Shown: one piece after another, positions 1 through 9,383 of the stretch
Layout: every line of letters starts with the position of its first letter
Numbering within the stretch: the first letter of the stretch is position 1
Source: Erythrobacteraceae bacterium Alg239-R51
GTDB taxonomy: Bacteria; Pseudomonadota; Alphaproteobacteria; Sphingomonadales; Sphingomonadaceae
Direction of reading: 5' to 3'
DNA: 64,000 bases
Assembly (NCBI GenBank): GCA_947331495.1
Contig: CAMZOI010000004.1
Span: forward strand, 81,042-145,041
Notes under the pieces: generated by a model
The model's database searches: none
The model's input: only the letters and a program-made list of their open reading frames with translations
Told to the model about the DNA's origin: nothing
Program-made: the position numbers and the translations under genes

Positions 1-2616
1 CGTCGGGAACTTGCCACGCGGCTCGAGCAAAAGCCTTCCGCGGGGCATGAATCGGCTGGCGGATACAGTTTCCTAATAGATCAACTGATCCGCGTGATTC
101 ATGATCACGTGGTCACGCAGCTCTACGCCTCGCCCGGTCGTTCACCGGGAGAGCGGCTCGCGGTGATGGCGGTGGGAGGTTACGGACGGGCGGAGATGGC
201 CCCGCATTCGGATGTCGACATCGCTTTCCTCGTCCACAGCAGGAAAAGCATTTGGTGCGAGCAGGTGGTCGAGGCAATGCTCTATTTGCTATGGGATCTT
301 GGCCTCAAGGTCGGTCATTCGACCCGAACGCTCGACGATGCGATCCGCATGGCGAACGACGATCTTACAATCCGCACGGCCCTGCTCGAGGGACGCTATG
401 TCTGGGGTGACCAGGAGCTCTACGACGAGGGGTCGCGCCGTTACACCACCGAGGTCGTTCGGGGCAGCGAGCGTGCTTTCGTCACCGAAAAGCTGGCCGA
501 GCGCAACGCGCGGCACAGGCGCATGGGCGACAGCCGCTATGTCGTCGAGCCCAATGTGAAGGACGGCAAGGGGGGGCTGCGCGATCTGCACACACTCTAC
601 TGGATCGGCAAGTTCATTCACCGCGTCCGGGCGGCCGCCGAACTGGTCGAGATCGGCCTGTTCACGCAAACAGAATATCGCAGCTTCCGCCGCGCCGAAA
701 ACTTCCTGCTGGCCGTCCGCGCCCATCTGCATGTCCTTGCGGGGCGCGGGGAAGACCGGCTGACATTCGACATGCAGCGTCGCATCGCCGAACGAATGAA
801 TTTCGCCGAACGACCAAGCAAGAGCGCGGTCGAACGGTTCATGCAGCTCTATTTCCTGCACGCCAAGCGCGTCGGCTCGCTGACCGGCGTATTTCTTGCC
901 CATATCGATGAGCAATTCGAAGCGAAAAGCGCTCGCAGCGGTTTTTTCGCCGGCTGGAAACAGAAGGCGCGCATCGTGAAAGGGTACCGCGTCTTCGGCG
1001 GCAAGATAGCCGCGCCCTCGGACGACTGGTTTCGCAAGGATCCGGTGCGCCTGATCGAGATCTTCCAGCTCGCCGAGGCGGAGGAACTGGAAATCCATCC
1101 GGAAACCATGCGCCAGGCCAATCGGGACAGCGGCCTGATCGACAACAGACTGCGCGAGGACGAGCGCGCCAACGCCTTGTTTCTCGATCTCCTGGCGGGT
1201 CGCAAAGACCCCGAAACGGTACTTCGCTGGATGAACGAAACCGGCATTTTCGGGAAATTCGTGCCGGATTTCGGCAAGGTAAATGCGCAGATGCAGTTCG
1301 ATATGTACCATCACTACACGGTGGACGAGCACACAATCCGTGCGATCGGCCTCCTCAACCGCATAGAGAAAGACGAACTGGCCGACGATCATCCGCGCGC
1401 GACGCGCCTCATACACAAGGTGCAATCGCGCCGGGTGGCTTATGTTGCGGCCTTGTTGCACGACATCGCCAAGGGGCGCGGCGGAGATCATTCTGTTCTT
1501 GGAGCACAGGTGGCCCGAGAACTGTGTCCCCGATTCGGGCTGTCGCAGATCGAGACGGAACTGGTCGCATGGTTGGTACTCAACCACCTGCTGATGAGCC
1601 ATACCGCACAGAAACGCGATCTGACCGACCCCAAGACCATCGAGGATTTCGTCGGCCAGGTACAAAGCGCCGAACGGCTTCACCACCTTGCCATTTTGAC
1701 GGCAGTCGACATTCGCGCGGTCGGACCGGGCACTTGGAACAGCTGGAAAGGACAATTGCTCGGCGAGCTTTACGATGCGGCGAATGAGCGCTTGCGGCTC
1801 GGCCATATGCGTCATGGCCGCACCCAGAAGATCGCTCACAAGCAGGCCGAGGTCGTGTCCGCTCTCGGCAATCGTGCACATCTGGTCGAGGATCTCGCCG
1901 AAACGATGGGCGATGCCTACTGGATTGCGGAGCCGGCCGATATCATCGCGTTGAACCTCGTGCACTACGCGGCGGCGCGGGCGGCAAAGCACGAACTGTC
2001 GGTCCATTGCGAATATTACGAGGCGCGAGGGGCAACGTTGGTCACGGTGATCGCAGGCGATCATCCTGGCCTGTTTTACCGTATCGCGGGCGGGATACAC
2101 CTGGCAGGCGGAAACATCATCGACGCGCGCATCCATACGACGCGCACCGGCTGGGCGGTCGACAATTTCCTCGTACAGGACCCGCATGGCAATCCCTTCC
2201 GCGACGACGACCAGTTGAAGCGTATCGAAACGAGCATCGCCGATGCGCTCGCCAACCGGATCGATCTTGCTCCCCGCCTTGCCCAGCGCCCGCTGCCACA
2301 CAGTCGCTCGAAAGCATTCGACGTGTCTCCACGTGTGTTGTTCGACAACAAGGCATCGAACCGCTTTACCGTGATCGAAGTCAACGCAAGGGATCGCTCT
2401 GCACTGCTCAATCGTCTGGCGCGCGCACTGTTCGAAAGCCGGCTGGTGGTCCATTCCGCACACATCACTCATTACGGGGAGCGGGCCGCCGACACGTTTT
2501 ATGTCACCGACCTGACAGGCGGAAAGCTCGAAAGCGGCGAACGGATGAACCGGCTCGAGGCGCGGCTTATGGACGCTGCCAGCGATGCCATGCAGGAGCG
2601 CCTGGAAGACGCCTGA
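1..2616 (+). CDS. glnD: [protein-PII] uridylyltransferase / uridylyl-removing enzyme (5' truncated)
   Basis: GlnD is the cytoplasmic nitrogen sensor that uridylylates and de-uridylylates PII proteins in response to glutamine. The frame is open from base 1 with no stop, so the gene begins before the window; the GTG at 94 is internal. In order I see a nucleotidyltransferase motif (GGYGRAE then SDVDIAFL, about 175-230), an HD phosphohydrolase domain (HHYTVDEH near 1310, LLHDIAKG near 1455), and two C-terminal ACT domains (VTVIAGDHPGLFYRI near 2040, FTVIEVNARDRSALL near 2360). This is the full GlnD architecture. The gltBD genes at 47.6-53.7 kb belong to the same nitrogen-assimilation network but are not adjacent. 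Confidence 0.96.
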   Translation, partial: RRELATRLEQKPSAGHESAGGYSFLIDQLIRVIHDHVVTQLYASPGRSPGERLAVMAVGGYGRAEMAPHSDVDIAFLVHSRKSIWCEQVVEAMLYLLWDLGLKVGHSTRTLDDAIRMANDDLTIRTALLEGRYVWGDQELYDEGSRRYTTEVVRGSERAFVTEKLAERNARHRRMGDSRYVVEPNVKDGKGGLRDLHTLYWIGKFIHRVRAAAELVEIGLFTQTEYRSFRRAENFLLAVRAHLHVLAGRGEDRLTFDMQRRIAERMNFAERPSKSAVERFMQLYFLHAKRVGSLTGVFLAHIDEQFEAKSARSGFFAGWKQKARIVKGYRVFGGKIAAPSDDWFRKDPVRLIEIFQLAEAEELEIHPETMRQANRDSGLIDNRLREDERANALFLDLLAGRKDPETVLRWMNETGIFGKFVPDFGKVNAQMQFDMYHHYTVDEHTIRAIGLLNRIEKDELADDHPRATRLIHKVQSRRVAYVAALLHDIAKGRGGDHSVLGAQVARELCPRFGLSQIETELVAWLVLNHLLMSHTAQKRDLTDPKTIEDFVGQVQSAERLHHLAILTAVDIRAVGPGTWNSWKGQLLGELYDAANERLRLGHMRHGRTQKIAHKQAEVVSALGNRAHLVEDLAETMGDAYWIAEPADIIALNLVHYAAARAAKHELSVHCEYYEARGATLVTVIAGDHPGLFYRIAGGIHLAGGNIIDARIHTTRTGWAVDNFLVQDPHGNPFRDDDQLKRIETSIADALANRIDLAPRLAQRPLPHSRSKAFDVSPRVLFDNKASNRFTVIEVNARDRSALLNRLARALFESRLVVHSAHITHYGERAADTFYVTDLTGGKLESGERMNRLEARLMDAASDAMQERLEDA

Positions 2617-2625
2617 TATAGTGCT

Positions 2626-3297
2626 TCAAGCGGGCTCAGGACGTTCGCCGAACAGGGCAGTACCCACGCGGACATGGGTAGCGCCCAAGCGGATCGCCGT
2701 CTCGTAATCCCCGCTCATGCCCATGCTGCGCCCGTCCAGTTCATGATCGCGCGCCAGCTTGTCGAGGAATGCGAAGAACGGTGCGGGTTCGGTGTCGAGC
2801 GGTGGAATGCACATCAGCCCGGCAAGCGGGATTTGCGCTTCGCGCGCCTGGTCCAGCAGATCGGGCAGCTTGTCGATCGGACAACCGCCCTTCTGGTCCT
2901 CCTTGCCGACATCCACCTGCACGAAGCAGGGCACGCGCTTGCCGAGCTTGTCGAACGCCTTCCCAAGCGCCTTGACGAGGCTGGACCGGTCAAGCGAATG
3001 GATGACATCGAACAGCGCGACCGCATCCTCGGCCTTGTTCGACTGGAGTTGGCCGACGAGATGTAGTTGCGCGTCCGGGAACCGATCGCGGAGCCCGGGC
3101 CATTTTGACTGCGCTTCCTGCACCCGGTTTTCGCCATAATGAACTTGACCCTGCTCCAGTAGCGGAATGATCGCTTCAGCCGGATGCATCTTGCTGACTG
3201 CGACGAGCGTGACCTCGTCCGGACTGCGACGGGCGATCTTGCAGGTCTTCTCGATATTCGCGCGGATGTCGTCGAGCGGTGTATCTGCTTTTTCCAT
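2626..3297 (-). CDS. YggS/PROSC-family pyridoxal phosphate homeostasis protein
   Basis: This is a 223-residue single-domain PLP-binding protein of the YggS/PLPBP family, thought to buffer free PLP and affect amino-acid pools; no catalytic reaction is firmly assigned to the family. The PLP-lysine sits in VAVSKMHP (K36). Further family signatures are HYGENRVQEAQ, HLVGQLQSNK and the C-terminal SMGMSGDYETAIRLGATHVRVG phosphate-binding stretch (read as two adjacent motifs). Length is normal for the family. It is convergent with glnD (9 bp between stops) and divergent from the ThiE-like gene, with only 22 bp between the two start codons. Confidence 0.93.
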   Translation of the reverse strand: MEKADTPLDDIRANIEKTCKIARRSPDEVTLVAVSKMHPAEAIIPLLEQGQVHYGENRVQEAQSKWPGLRDRFPDAQLHLVGQLQSNKAEDAVALFDVIHSLDRSSLVKALGKAFDKLGKRVPCFVQVDVGKEDQKGGCPIDKLPDLLDQAREAQIPLAGLMCIPPLDTEPAPFFAFLDKLARDHELDGRSMGMSGDYETAIRLGATHVRVGTALFGERPEPA

Positions 3298-3319
3298 CGC
3301 GCTGCGCTATAGCGTGAAT

Positions 3320-3847
3320 ATGTCCGATAGAAAGTCTCTCCCCCTCCTCTGGCTGTTGAGCGACGCGCGAAACGACGCTCGGCTCGAATGCGCTCTGGCC
3401 GCGCTGCCGAGGAGATCAGGATTCGTTTTCCGTCATTATCACCTGAAGCCCGTTGAACGCCGCGCCCGTTTCGAAAAGCTGGCTCGCATTGCGCATAGTC
3501 GCGAACACATTGTCATTCTTTCTGGACCTGAAGATTGGGGTGCGGACGGAACGTATGGTTCGCCCGGTCGCCGCGGGCATGGCCTGCATCTCGCTACCGC
3601 ACATGATGATGGAGAACTACAAGCCGCAATCGAGGCGCGGGCCGATGGAATATTCGTGTCGCCCGTTTTTCCGACCGCTTCCCATCCCGGAGCCGAAGTT
3701 CTCGGCGTCCGGGGTTTCCGCGCTCTTGCAAGGCGATCGACAGTGCCGGTAATTGCGTTGGGGGGCATGAGCCATGAACGTGCGCGCGAGATCGATTGGC
3801 CGCGCTGGGGGGCGATCGATGGACTCGTCTCGACGAACAGCGCTTGA
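3320..3847 (+). CDS. thiamine phosphate synthase-like protein (ThiE/TenI superfamily)
   Basis: A 175-residue protein with the C-terminal half of a TenI/ThiE TIM barrel: GIFVSPVFPTASHPGAE, VLGVRGFRALAR and PVIALGGMS are the phosphate-binding end of that fold. ThiE couples the thiazole and pyrimidine halves of thiamine. The protein is shorter than classical ThiE (about 210) and I do not see the usual N-terminal pyrimidine-pyrophosphate residues, so activity is uncertain and a salvage or regulatory TenI-like role is possible. ATG 3320 is chosen because the upstream extension overlaps the divergent yggS gene and has no family resemblance. ftsK starts 56 bp after its stop. Confidence 0.8.
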   Translation: MSDRKSLPLLWLLSDARNDARLECALAALPRRSGFVFRHYHLKPVERRARFEKLARIAHSREHIVILSGPEDWGADGTYGSPGRRGHGLHLATAHDDGELQAAIEARADGIFVSPVFPTASHPGAEVLGVRGFRALARRSTVPVIALGGMSHERAREIDWPRWGAIDGLVSTNSA

Positions 3848-3903
3848 CCTCGGACTCGCTGGCGACTCATACTACAACTACAGCACGGACAAGGGACGGA
3901 CAA

Positions 3904-6240
3904 ATGGCCACGCGCGCAAGCGCCAAACCCGATTGGCGGGCGGCATTTCGCCGCTCATTTCGCCGCGCCACTCATCTGACGGGGGCCGCGCTGCTGTTCG
4001 CATTCCTGATCTTTTTGACCCTGTCGCTAGCGAGCTACGCCCAGACCGATCCCAGTGCCTCCACTGCGGCAAGCGGAACCAACATCTCCAACTGGATGGG
4101 AGCTAGCGGCGCATGGATGGCGGATCAGGCTTTCGGTTGGTTCGGTATATGCGCATTGTTGCTCCTGCCCCTGCTCTATATCGCGGCGCGCCGGTTATGG
4201 ACCGGGGTCGAGAACGAAGAGGAAGAAGAAACGCCGGGCCGGTGGTGGGGCCCCTTCGCGATGCTGATAGCAGCCATGGTGCTGCTCGGAACGGTGCTTG
4301 CCCTGCTGTTCGAGCCTGCGTCAGTCAGTCTACCGGCAGGTTTGGGCGGACTTGCCGGTCTCCTTGGCGCTGGCGCGATCGAGGCGGTCGCAATGCGGTT
4401 CGACGGCGGCTTTTCCGGCTGGATCATAGGTTCGCTCGGGTTGGCCGCACTGGCGGCGGGCATCGCCCTCGTCACCCGCGTATTCGCGATCGACTGGGCG
4501 CAATTTCTGACCTTGCCGGGCTTTGTTAAACAGACGCGCACGTTGTCCGACCTCGACTTGCCGCTGGCGCCGAAGCGCCAGAAACGCGACCGGCGACCAG
4601 CCAGCGAGGACAGCGACACGGACGGCGAACCCATCGCCGTAGCGCGCCGTGCCCCCGAGATCGCCGACCCCGCGCCGTCCCCCGCGCAGACGCGCCCTGC
4701 CCCAGCCAAGCAGCGCGACATGTTTGCCAATTACCAGCTGCCAAGCCACGATCTGCTAGACGATGCACCGGAACACGCCGCCCCCAAACTCGACAAGATG
4801 GCGCTCGAGCGCAACGCACGTCTGCTGGAAAATGTACTCGATGATTTCAATGTGAAGGGTGAGATCACGGCCGTGCGCGCGGGACCGGTAGTGACCATGT
4901 ACGAGCTCGAACCGGCGGCCGGTATCAAGGCCAGCAGGGTCGTTGGCCTGGCTGAAGATATCGCGCGGAACATGTCTGCCATCAGCGCACGCGTGTCGCC
5001 GATACCGGGTCGGACCGTGATCGGCATCGAACTGCCCAATGCGGACCGGCAAATGGTGAACTACAAGGAGCTCGCCAATTCCGCCGCGTTCGTCGACAGC
5101 ACGGGCTCGCTGCCGATGATCCTGGGCAAGGATATTGCCGGTGAACCGATCGTCGCCGATCTTGCAGCCATGCCGCATCTGCTGGTCGCGGGTACCACCG
5201 GTTCGGGGAAATCGGTGGGACTCAATGCGATCCTGCTGTCGTTGCTATACCGCTTTACGCCTGACGAGTGCCGCTTGATCCTGATTGATCCCAAGGTGCT
5301 CGAACTCAAGACCTACGATGACATCCCGCACCTCCTCAGCCCAGTGGTAACCGAGCCGCACAAGTCGGTCCGCGCGCTCAAGTGGGCGGTCGAGGAGATG
5401 GAAAAACGCTACCGGATGATGTCGAGCGTGAATTCACGCAACATCGCTGGATTCAACGAGAAAATTCGTACCGCAGCCGCCAAGGGCAAACCGCTTGGTC
5501 GCCGGGTGCAGACCGGCTTCGATCCGGAAACCGGCGAGGAGATCTACGAGGAAGAGCAGCTCGATTACCAGCCGCTGCCGCTGATCGTGTTGATCGTCGA
5601 CGAACTGGCTGACCTGATGGTCACCGTTGGCAAGGAGATCGAGGTGCTGATCCAGCGCCTGTCGCAGAAATCGCGCGCGGCGGGCATTCATCTGATCATG
5701 GCAACACAGCGCCCGAGCGTCGATGTCATCACCGGCGTGATCAAGGCGAACCTGCCGACCCGCATCAGCTTCAAGGTCACGAGCCGGATCGATAGCCGTA
5801 CGATACTGGGCGAGCAGGGCGCCGAGCAACTGCTCGGCAAGGGCGACATGCTTTACAAGCCCAATACGGGGGCCATGGTCCGCGTGCACGGGCCGTTCGT
5901 CAGCGACGAAGAGGTCGAGAAGGTCGCTGACCACTGGCGTGCCCAAGGCAAGCCCGATTATGTCGACGCGGTGACCGAGGAACCCGAAGATGGCGGTTAC
6001 ACGTTCGAGGACGAATTCACCGCCAGCGATGACCCGGACGAGCGTAAATACCGCCAGGCTTGCCAGATCGTGATCGAGAACCAGAAGGCGAGCGGAAGCT
6101 GGCTCCAGCGCCAGATGGGCGTAGGCTACAATACCGCCGCCAAGTGGATCGAGCGGATGGAAAGCGAAGGGCTGGTAGGGCCTGCCAATCATGTCGGACG
6201 CCGCGAAATCTTCCGCGACCAGGACGGCAATCCGATCTAG
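3904..6240 (+). CDS. ftsK: DNA translocase FtsK
   Basis: FtsK is the septal DNA pump that clears chromosome termini during division. The 778-residue protein has about four N-terminal membrane segments (residues about 20-210), a short linker, the alpha/beta motor with Walker A GTTGSGKS near residue 432 and Walker B LIVDELADLMV near 562, and the C-terminal winged-helix gamma domain (QMGVGYNTAAKWIERME near 735) that reads KOPS sites. The linker is short compared with E. coli FtsK, as is usual in alphaproteobacteria. ATG 3904 is preferred over ATG 3796: it has AAGGGACGG just upstream and starts at the basic residues preceding the first membrane helix, whereas the earlier start lies inside the ThiE-like gene. 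Confidence 0.96.
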   Translation: MATRASAKPDWRAAFRRSFRRATHLTGAALLFAFLIFLTLSLASYAQTDPSASTAASGTNISNWMGASGAWMADQAFGWFGICALLLLPLLYIAARRLWTGVENEEEEETPGRWWGPFAMLIAAMVLLGTVLALLFEPASVSLPAGLGGLAGLLGAGAIEAVAMRFDGGFSGWIIGSLGLAALAAGIALVTRVFAIDWAQFLTLPGFVKQTRTLSDLDLPLAPKRQKRDRRPASEDSDTDGEPIAVARRAPEIADPAPSPAQTRPAPAKQRDMFANYQLPSHDLLDDAPEHAAPKLDKMALERNARLLENVLDDFNVKGEITAVRAGPVVTMYELEPAAGIKASRVVGLAEDIARNMSAISARVSPIPGRTVIGIELPNADRQMVNYKELANSAAFVDSTGSLPMILGKDIAGEPIVADLAAMPHLLVAGTTGSGKSVGLNAILLSLLYRFTPDECRLILIDPKVLELKTYDDIPHLLSPVVTEPHKSVRALKWAVEEMEKRYRMMSSVNSRNIAGFNEKIRTAAAKGKPLGRRVQTGFDPETGEEIYEEEQLDYQPLPLIVLIVDELADLMVTVGKEIEVLIQRLSQKSRAAGIHLIMATQRPSVDVITGVIKANLPTRISFKVTSRIDSRTILGEQGAEQLLGKGDMLYKPNTGAMVRVHGPFVSDEEVEKVADHWRAQGKPDYVDAVTEEPEDGGYTFEDEFTASDDPDERKYRQACQIVIENQKASGSWLQRQMGVGYNTAAKWIERMESEGLVGPANHVGRREIFRDQDGNPI

Positions 6241-6250
6241 ATGCCGGCCC

Positions 6251-7792
6251 ATGGCTGATTCCGCAGGAACCGTTTCCGACCAGACTCCTCTGCGTGAACC
6301 GCCCGGCTGGGTGCACAGCCCCCTTGGCAGGGCGCTCGTTCCGCTGCGACGCTGGTGGGTCGACAGCGTGGTCGAAGGGGTCGACCACACCGCCGTGATC
6401 GCCAAGGTGGCGAGCGAGAGCCGGACCAGCCCTCGCTACATCTTCATGACGATGATGTCGGCCGGCATCGCGATCCTCGGGATGCTGCTGTCTTCCCCCG
6501 CAGTGGTCATCGGAGCCATGCTGTTGTCGCCGTTGATGAGCCCGATCCTGGGCGCTGGCTTCGCGCTCGCGACCGGCAAGGTGAAATGGTTGCAGATCAG
6601 CATACGCGCGCTTGCGATCGGGACAATCGCAGGCATAGCATTTACGGCTCTGATCGTACTTGTCTCGCCCCTGAAGACGGTCACGCCGGAAATTGCCGCG
6701 CGTACGCAACCCAATCTGTTCGATCTGCTGGTAGCCTTGTTCTCCTCTCTGGCAGGCTCCTATGCGATGATCCGCGGTCGCGAGGGCACAATCGTCGGAG
6801 TGGCCATCGCCACCGCTCTGATGCCACCGCTCGCCGCCGTCGGCTATGGTCTGGCAACGCTCAACTGGACCGTTTTCGGCGGCGCACTCGCGTTGTACGT
6901 GACCAACTTCCTGACCATCGCCCTTACCGCGACAGTCATGGCGCGACTCTACGGCTTCCGGACCGATCTTTCGACGAGGCAGGGCTGGTTTCAGAATGTC
7001 GGAATATTCCTGGTCTTCATCGCCCTGGCCATTCCACTCGGCTTTTCGCTCCGCCAGATCGCGTTCGAAGCGAATTCGCAGCGGGTGGTGCAGGAAGCGA
7101 TTGCGGAAAGCTTTCCCGAAAATGCCCGGGTCAGCGACGTCGCCATAGACTGGGATAGCGAGCCCGCCTCTGTCAGCGCCACGGTATTCACGCCGCAATT
7201 CAATTCGAACGCCAATACCGAAATTGTTCGGCGTCTGACCCGCAGGTTCGATACGCCGGTCGCGGTCGCGCTCGATCAGTTTCGTGTCGGTGCCGATCCC
7301 GGCGCGGCGGAGGAGGCGCAATTGGCAAAGGCTCGCGCAGAGCAGCAGGAAGCTGCCAGTGAAGCACAGATCGACGCGATGATCGACAGACTTGCCCTGA
7401 TCGCCGGAAAAGACCGCGCGGCCGTGACAGTCGACCGCGACAACCGCCGGGCATCTGTAGAGGCAGCGGCGCTCCCCGGGCTGACCCTTGCCGGTTGGCG
7501 CCTTTTGGAACGAAGGATCGCCGAGTCCACGCCTGAATGGTCGGTCGAGCTTCGTCCACCCTTGCTCGCCCTACCCCCCATAACCGTGACCGAAGGCGAA
7601 ACGGATAGCGAAGCAAGACAGGCTGTCCTGTGGGCCGTGCAGCGGCTCTCGCTTCCCGTGACCATCGCCGGTGGCGGCGAGGCAGGCGAATCACTGGTCG
7701 CCGCCTTGCGCACTCGGGGCGCGAACGTGACACAAGCGGAAGAAGGCTCAGCCGACCAGATCGATGTCCGGTGGCAGGCGCTGCCGCAATAA
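6251..7792 (+). CDS. DUF389 / TIGR00341 family integral membrane protein
   Basis: A 513-residue membrane protein of the DUF389 family, whose function is unknown. The signature region FMTMMSAGIAILGMLLSS then PAVVIGAMLLSPLMSPILG lies at residues about 65-105; roughly six hydrophobic helices follow to about residue 275 (nt 7080). The C-terminal 240 residues are soluble and look like a duplicated regulatory domain with alanine/glutamate-rich helices. ATG 6251 follows the ftsK stop by 10 bp; an in-frame ATG at 6191 would overlap ftsK and adds a non-conserved, arginine-rich stretch. It may be co-transcribed with ftsK. Confidence 0.88.
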   Translation: MADSAGTVSDQTPLREPPGWVHSPLGRALVPLRRWWVDSVVEGVDHTAVIAKVASESRTSPRYIFMTMMSAGIAILGMLLSSPAVVIGAMLLSPLMSPILGAGFALATGKVKWLQISIRALAIGTIAGIAFTALIVLVSPLKTVTPEIAARTQPNLFDLLVALFSSLAGSYAMIRGREGTIVGVAIATALMPPLAAVGYGLATLNWTVFGGALALYVTNFLTIALTATVMARLYGFRTDLSTRQGWFQNVGIFLVFIALAIPLGFSLRQIAFEANSQRVVQEAIAESFPENARVSDVAIDWDSEPASVSATVFTPQFNSNANTEIVRRLTRRFDTPVAVALDQFRVGADPGAAEEAQLAKARAEQQEAASEAQIDAMIDRLALIAGKDRAAVTVDRDNRRASVEAAALPGLTLAGWRLLERRIAESTPEWSVELRPPLLALPPITVTEGETDSEARQAVLWAVQRLSLPVTIAGGGEAGESLVAALRTRGANVTQAEEGSADQIDVRWQALPQ

Positions 7793-7827
7793 CATTACAA
7801 AGGCCGTGCCGATACTTGCCGCGCAGC

Positions 7828-7850
7828 CACGGGCGCCGTAACGGCCCGTG
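7828..7850 (+). repeat. inverted repeat / leader hairpin just upstream of ald
   Basis: CACGGGC (7828-7834) pairs perfectly with GCCCGTG (7844-7850) around a 9-nt loop that itself contains a smaller inner repeat. It lies 18 bp before the ald start and 4 bp before its AAGGAG ribosome-binding site, so in mRNA it would sit against the translation start region. No T-tract follows, so it is a poor rho-independent terminator for the upstream DUF389 gene. Its role is inference. Confidence 0.4.
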
Positions 7851-7868
7851 AAAGAAGGAGTGCTCCCC

Positions 7869-8984
7869 ATGCGCATCGGTTGCCCTAAGGAAATCAAGAA
7901 CCACGAATATCGCGTTGGCCTGACGCCGGAGAGCGCGCGCGAACTGGTGTTGCAGGGCAACGAGGTCTGGATCGAAACACAGGCCGGTTGCGGAATCGAT
8001 GCGACGGACGAACAATACGTCGCTGCCGGAGCGAAGATAGTCGACGGTCCGGATACTATCTTCGCCGAGTGCGAAATGGTGGTAAAGGTCAAGGAGCCGC
8101 AGGCTGTCGAACGCAAGAGACTCCGCGAAGGCCAGATCCTCTATACTTATCTTCACCTTGCTCCCGATGCGGACCAGACAAGGGAGCTGGTCGAAAGCGG
8201 CGTGACCGCGATAGCCTACGAAACCGTCACTGGACCGCGCGGGCAGTTGCCGCTGCTCAAGCCGATGAGCCAGGTGGCCGGTCGCATGAGTGTCCAGGCC
8301 GGTGCGAGCGCGCTCGAAAAGGCGCATGGCGGACGGGGTGTGCTACTGGGCGGGGTACCGGGGGTTATGCCGGGCAAGGTCGTTGTGATTGGTGGCGGTG
8401 TCGCCGGATTCAACGCCGCGCAAATGGCAGTCGGCCTAGGCGCCGATGTCACGATTCTCGATCGAGACCCAGAGGTTCTGGAAAAGGTCGGCACCCACTT
8501 CGAAGCACGGGCGAGTACGCGCTTCTCCAACCACGCCAACCTCTACGATGCCGTTACCAATGCAGACCTCGTCATTGGTGCGGTGCTGATCCCGGGGGCG
8601 GCCGCGCCAAAGCTCGTAACGCGCGAAATGCTCAAGGACATGCAGAAGGGTGCCGTTCTGGTCGATATCGCTATCGACCAAGGGGGCTGCTTCGAAACCT
8701 CCAAGCCCACCACCCATGCCGAGCCGACCTACGTGGTCGACGAGATCGTGCATTACTGCGTTGCCAACATGCCAGGCGCAGTGGCGCGTACGAGCACCTA
8801 TGCGCTCAACAACGTCACGCTGCCCCATGCCCTGCGCATCGCGCGGATGGGGTGGAAGGGTGCGCTTGCCGCCGACCCTTACCTAGCTGAGGGTCTCAAC
8901 GTGCATCAGGGCGAGATCACCTACGAGGCGGTAGCAACGGAACTTGGCTATGATTATCGCCCGGTGGCCGAGCTTCTAACCTGA
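7869..8984 (+). CDS. ald: alanine dehydrogenase
   Basis: Ald interconverts L-alanine and pyruvate plus ammonia using NAD. The 371-residue protein begins [20 protein letters not shown], the canonical N-terminus. The substrate lysine and histidine are in VKVKEP (K75) and YLHLAP (H96), and the Rossmann motif [17 protein letters not shown] is near residues 168-185. ATG 7869 is chosen over an upstream GTG at 7848 because AAGGAG (7855-7860) is correctly spaced and the conserved N-terminus begins exactly there. It stands alone on the plus strand, convergent with the thioesterase, and is preceded by a hairpin that may affect translation. Confidence 0.96.
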   Translation: MRIGCPKEIKNHEYRVGLTPESARELVLQGNEVWIETQAGCGIDATDEQYVAAGAKIVDGPDTIFAECEMVVKVKEPQAVERKRLREGQILYTYLHLAPDADQTRELVESGVTAIAYETVTGPRGQLPLLKPMSQVAGRMSVQAGASALEKAHGGRGVLLGGVPGVMPGKVVVIGGGVAGFNAAQMAVGLGADVTILDRDPEVLEKVGTHFEARASTRFSNHANLYDAVTNADLVIGAVLIPGAAAPKLVTREMLKDMQKGAVLVDIAIDQGGCFETSKPTTHAEPTYVVDEIVHYCVANMPGAVARTSTYALNNVTLPHALRIARMGWKGALAADPYLAEGLNVHQGEITYEAVATELGYDYRPVAELLT

Positions 8985-9371
8985 AACGAACGGGGCGAGC
9001 ACTTCGGGCCGGACCCGCACGGGGCGTCCGGTTCCTCGATCGAGCATGGCCCAGGTGGTCGCGGCGCTGACCAGCACCTTTTTTGCGCTGTCACGAAATT
9101 CGACCCTTCGAACTGATTTTGCGCCGTGTGCCCCGCCCTCGATCCAGGTTTCGCCGGTCGCGGTCTCGCCGGCATCGATATTGCCGCGATAGTCGATTTC
9201 GTGCCTGACCACGAGCCAGACGAATTGTTCGCGGTCCTGGACCCGCGCCGCCGTATCCCAATGCGCGGTTGCCATGTCCTGAATCCATTGCACCCAAACC
9301 GCATTGTTGACGTGCCCCATCTCGTCAATGTGGCGCGGCTCGGCGGTAAAGTTTTTTTGGAAGCGCGAGAT
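8976..9371 (-). CDS. acyl-CoA thioesterase (4-hydroxybenzoyl-CoA thioesterase-like hot-dog), start codon unclear
   Basis: A hot-dog thioesterase of about 130 residues hydrolysing acyl-CoA. The family signature runs FTAEPRHIDEMGHVNNAV (Asp and the HVNN motif), followed by LVVRHEIDYRGNID and TWIEGG. The first in-frame ATG (9320) would delete the conserved FTAEPRHIDE strand. That stretch is encoded in frame from 9350 to 9321, and the only thing further upstream in frame is the TAG stop of the oligopeptidase at 9384-9386. No ATG, GTG or TTG exists between 9383 and 9321. The boundary given starts at an ATC (9371); readthrough, a non-standard start or loss of the start are all possible. Its 3' end overlaps the ald stop by 9 bp. 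Confidence 0.7.
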   Translation of the reverse strand: MSRFQKNFTAEPRHIDEMGHVNNAVWVQWIQDMATAHWDTAARVQDREQFVWLVVRHEIDYRGNIDAGETATGETWIEGGAHGAKSVRRVEFRDSAKKVLVSAATTWAMLDRGTGRPVRVRPEVLAPFVSG

Positions 9372-9383
9372 TGTCTGCGGGCC

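Noticed and set aside
289..2472. 727-codon open frame antisense to glnD
   Set aside because: It mirrors glnD codon by codon in a GC-rich gene, has no domain and a strange composition; glnD is the real gene.
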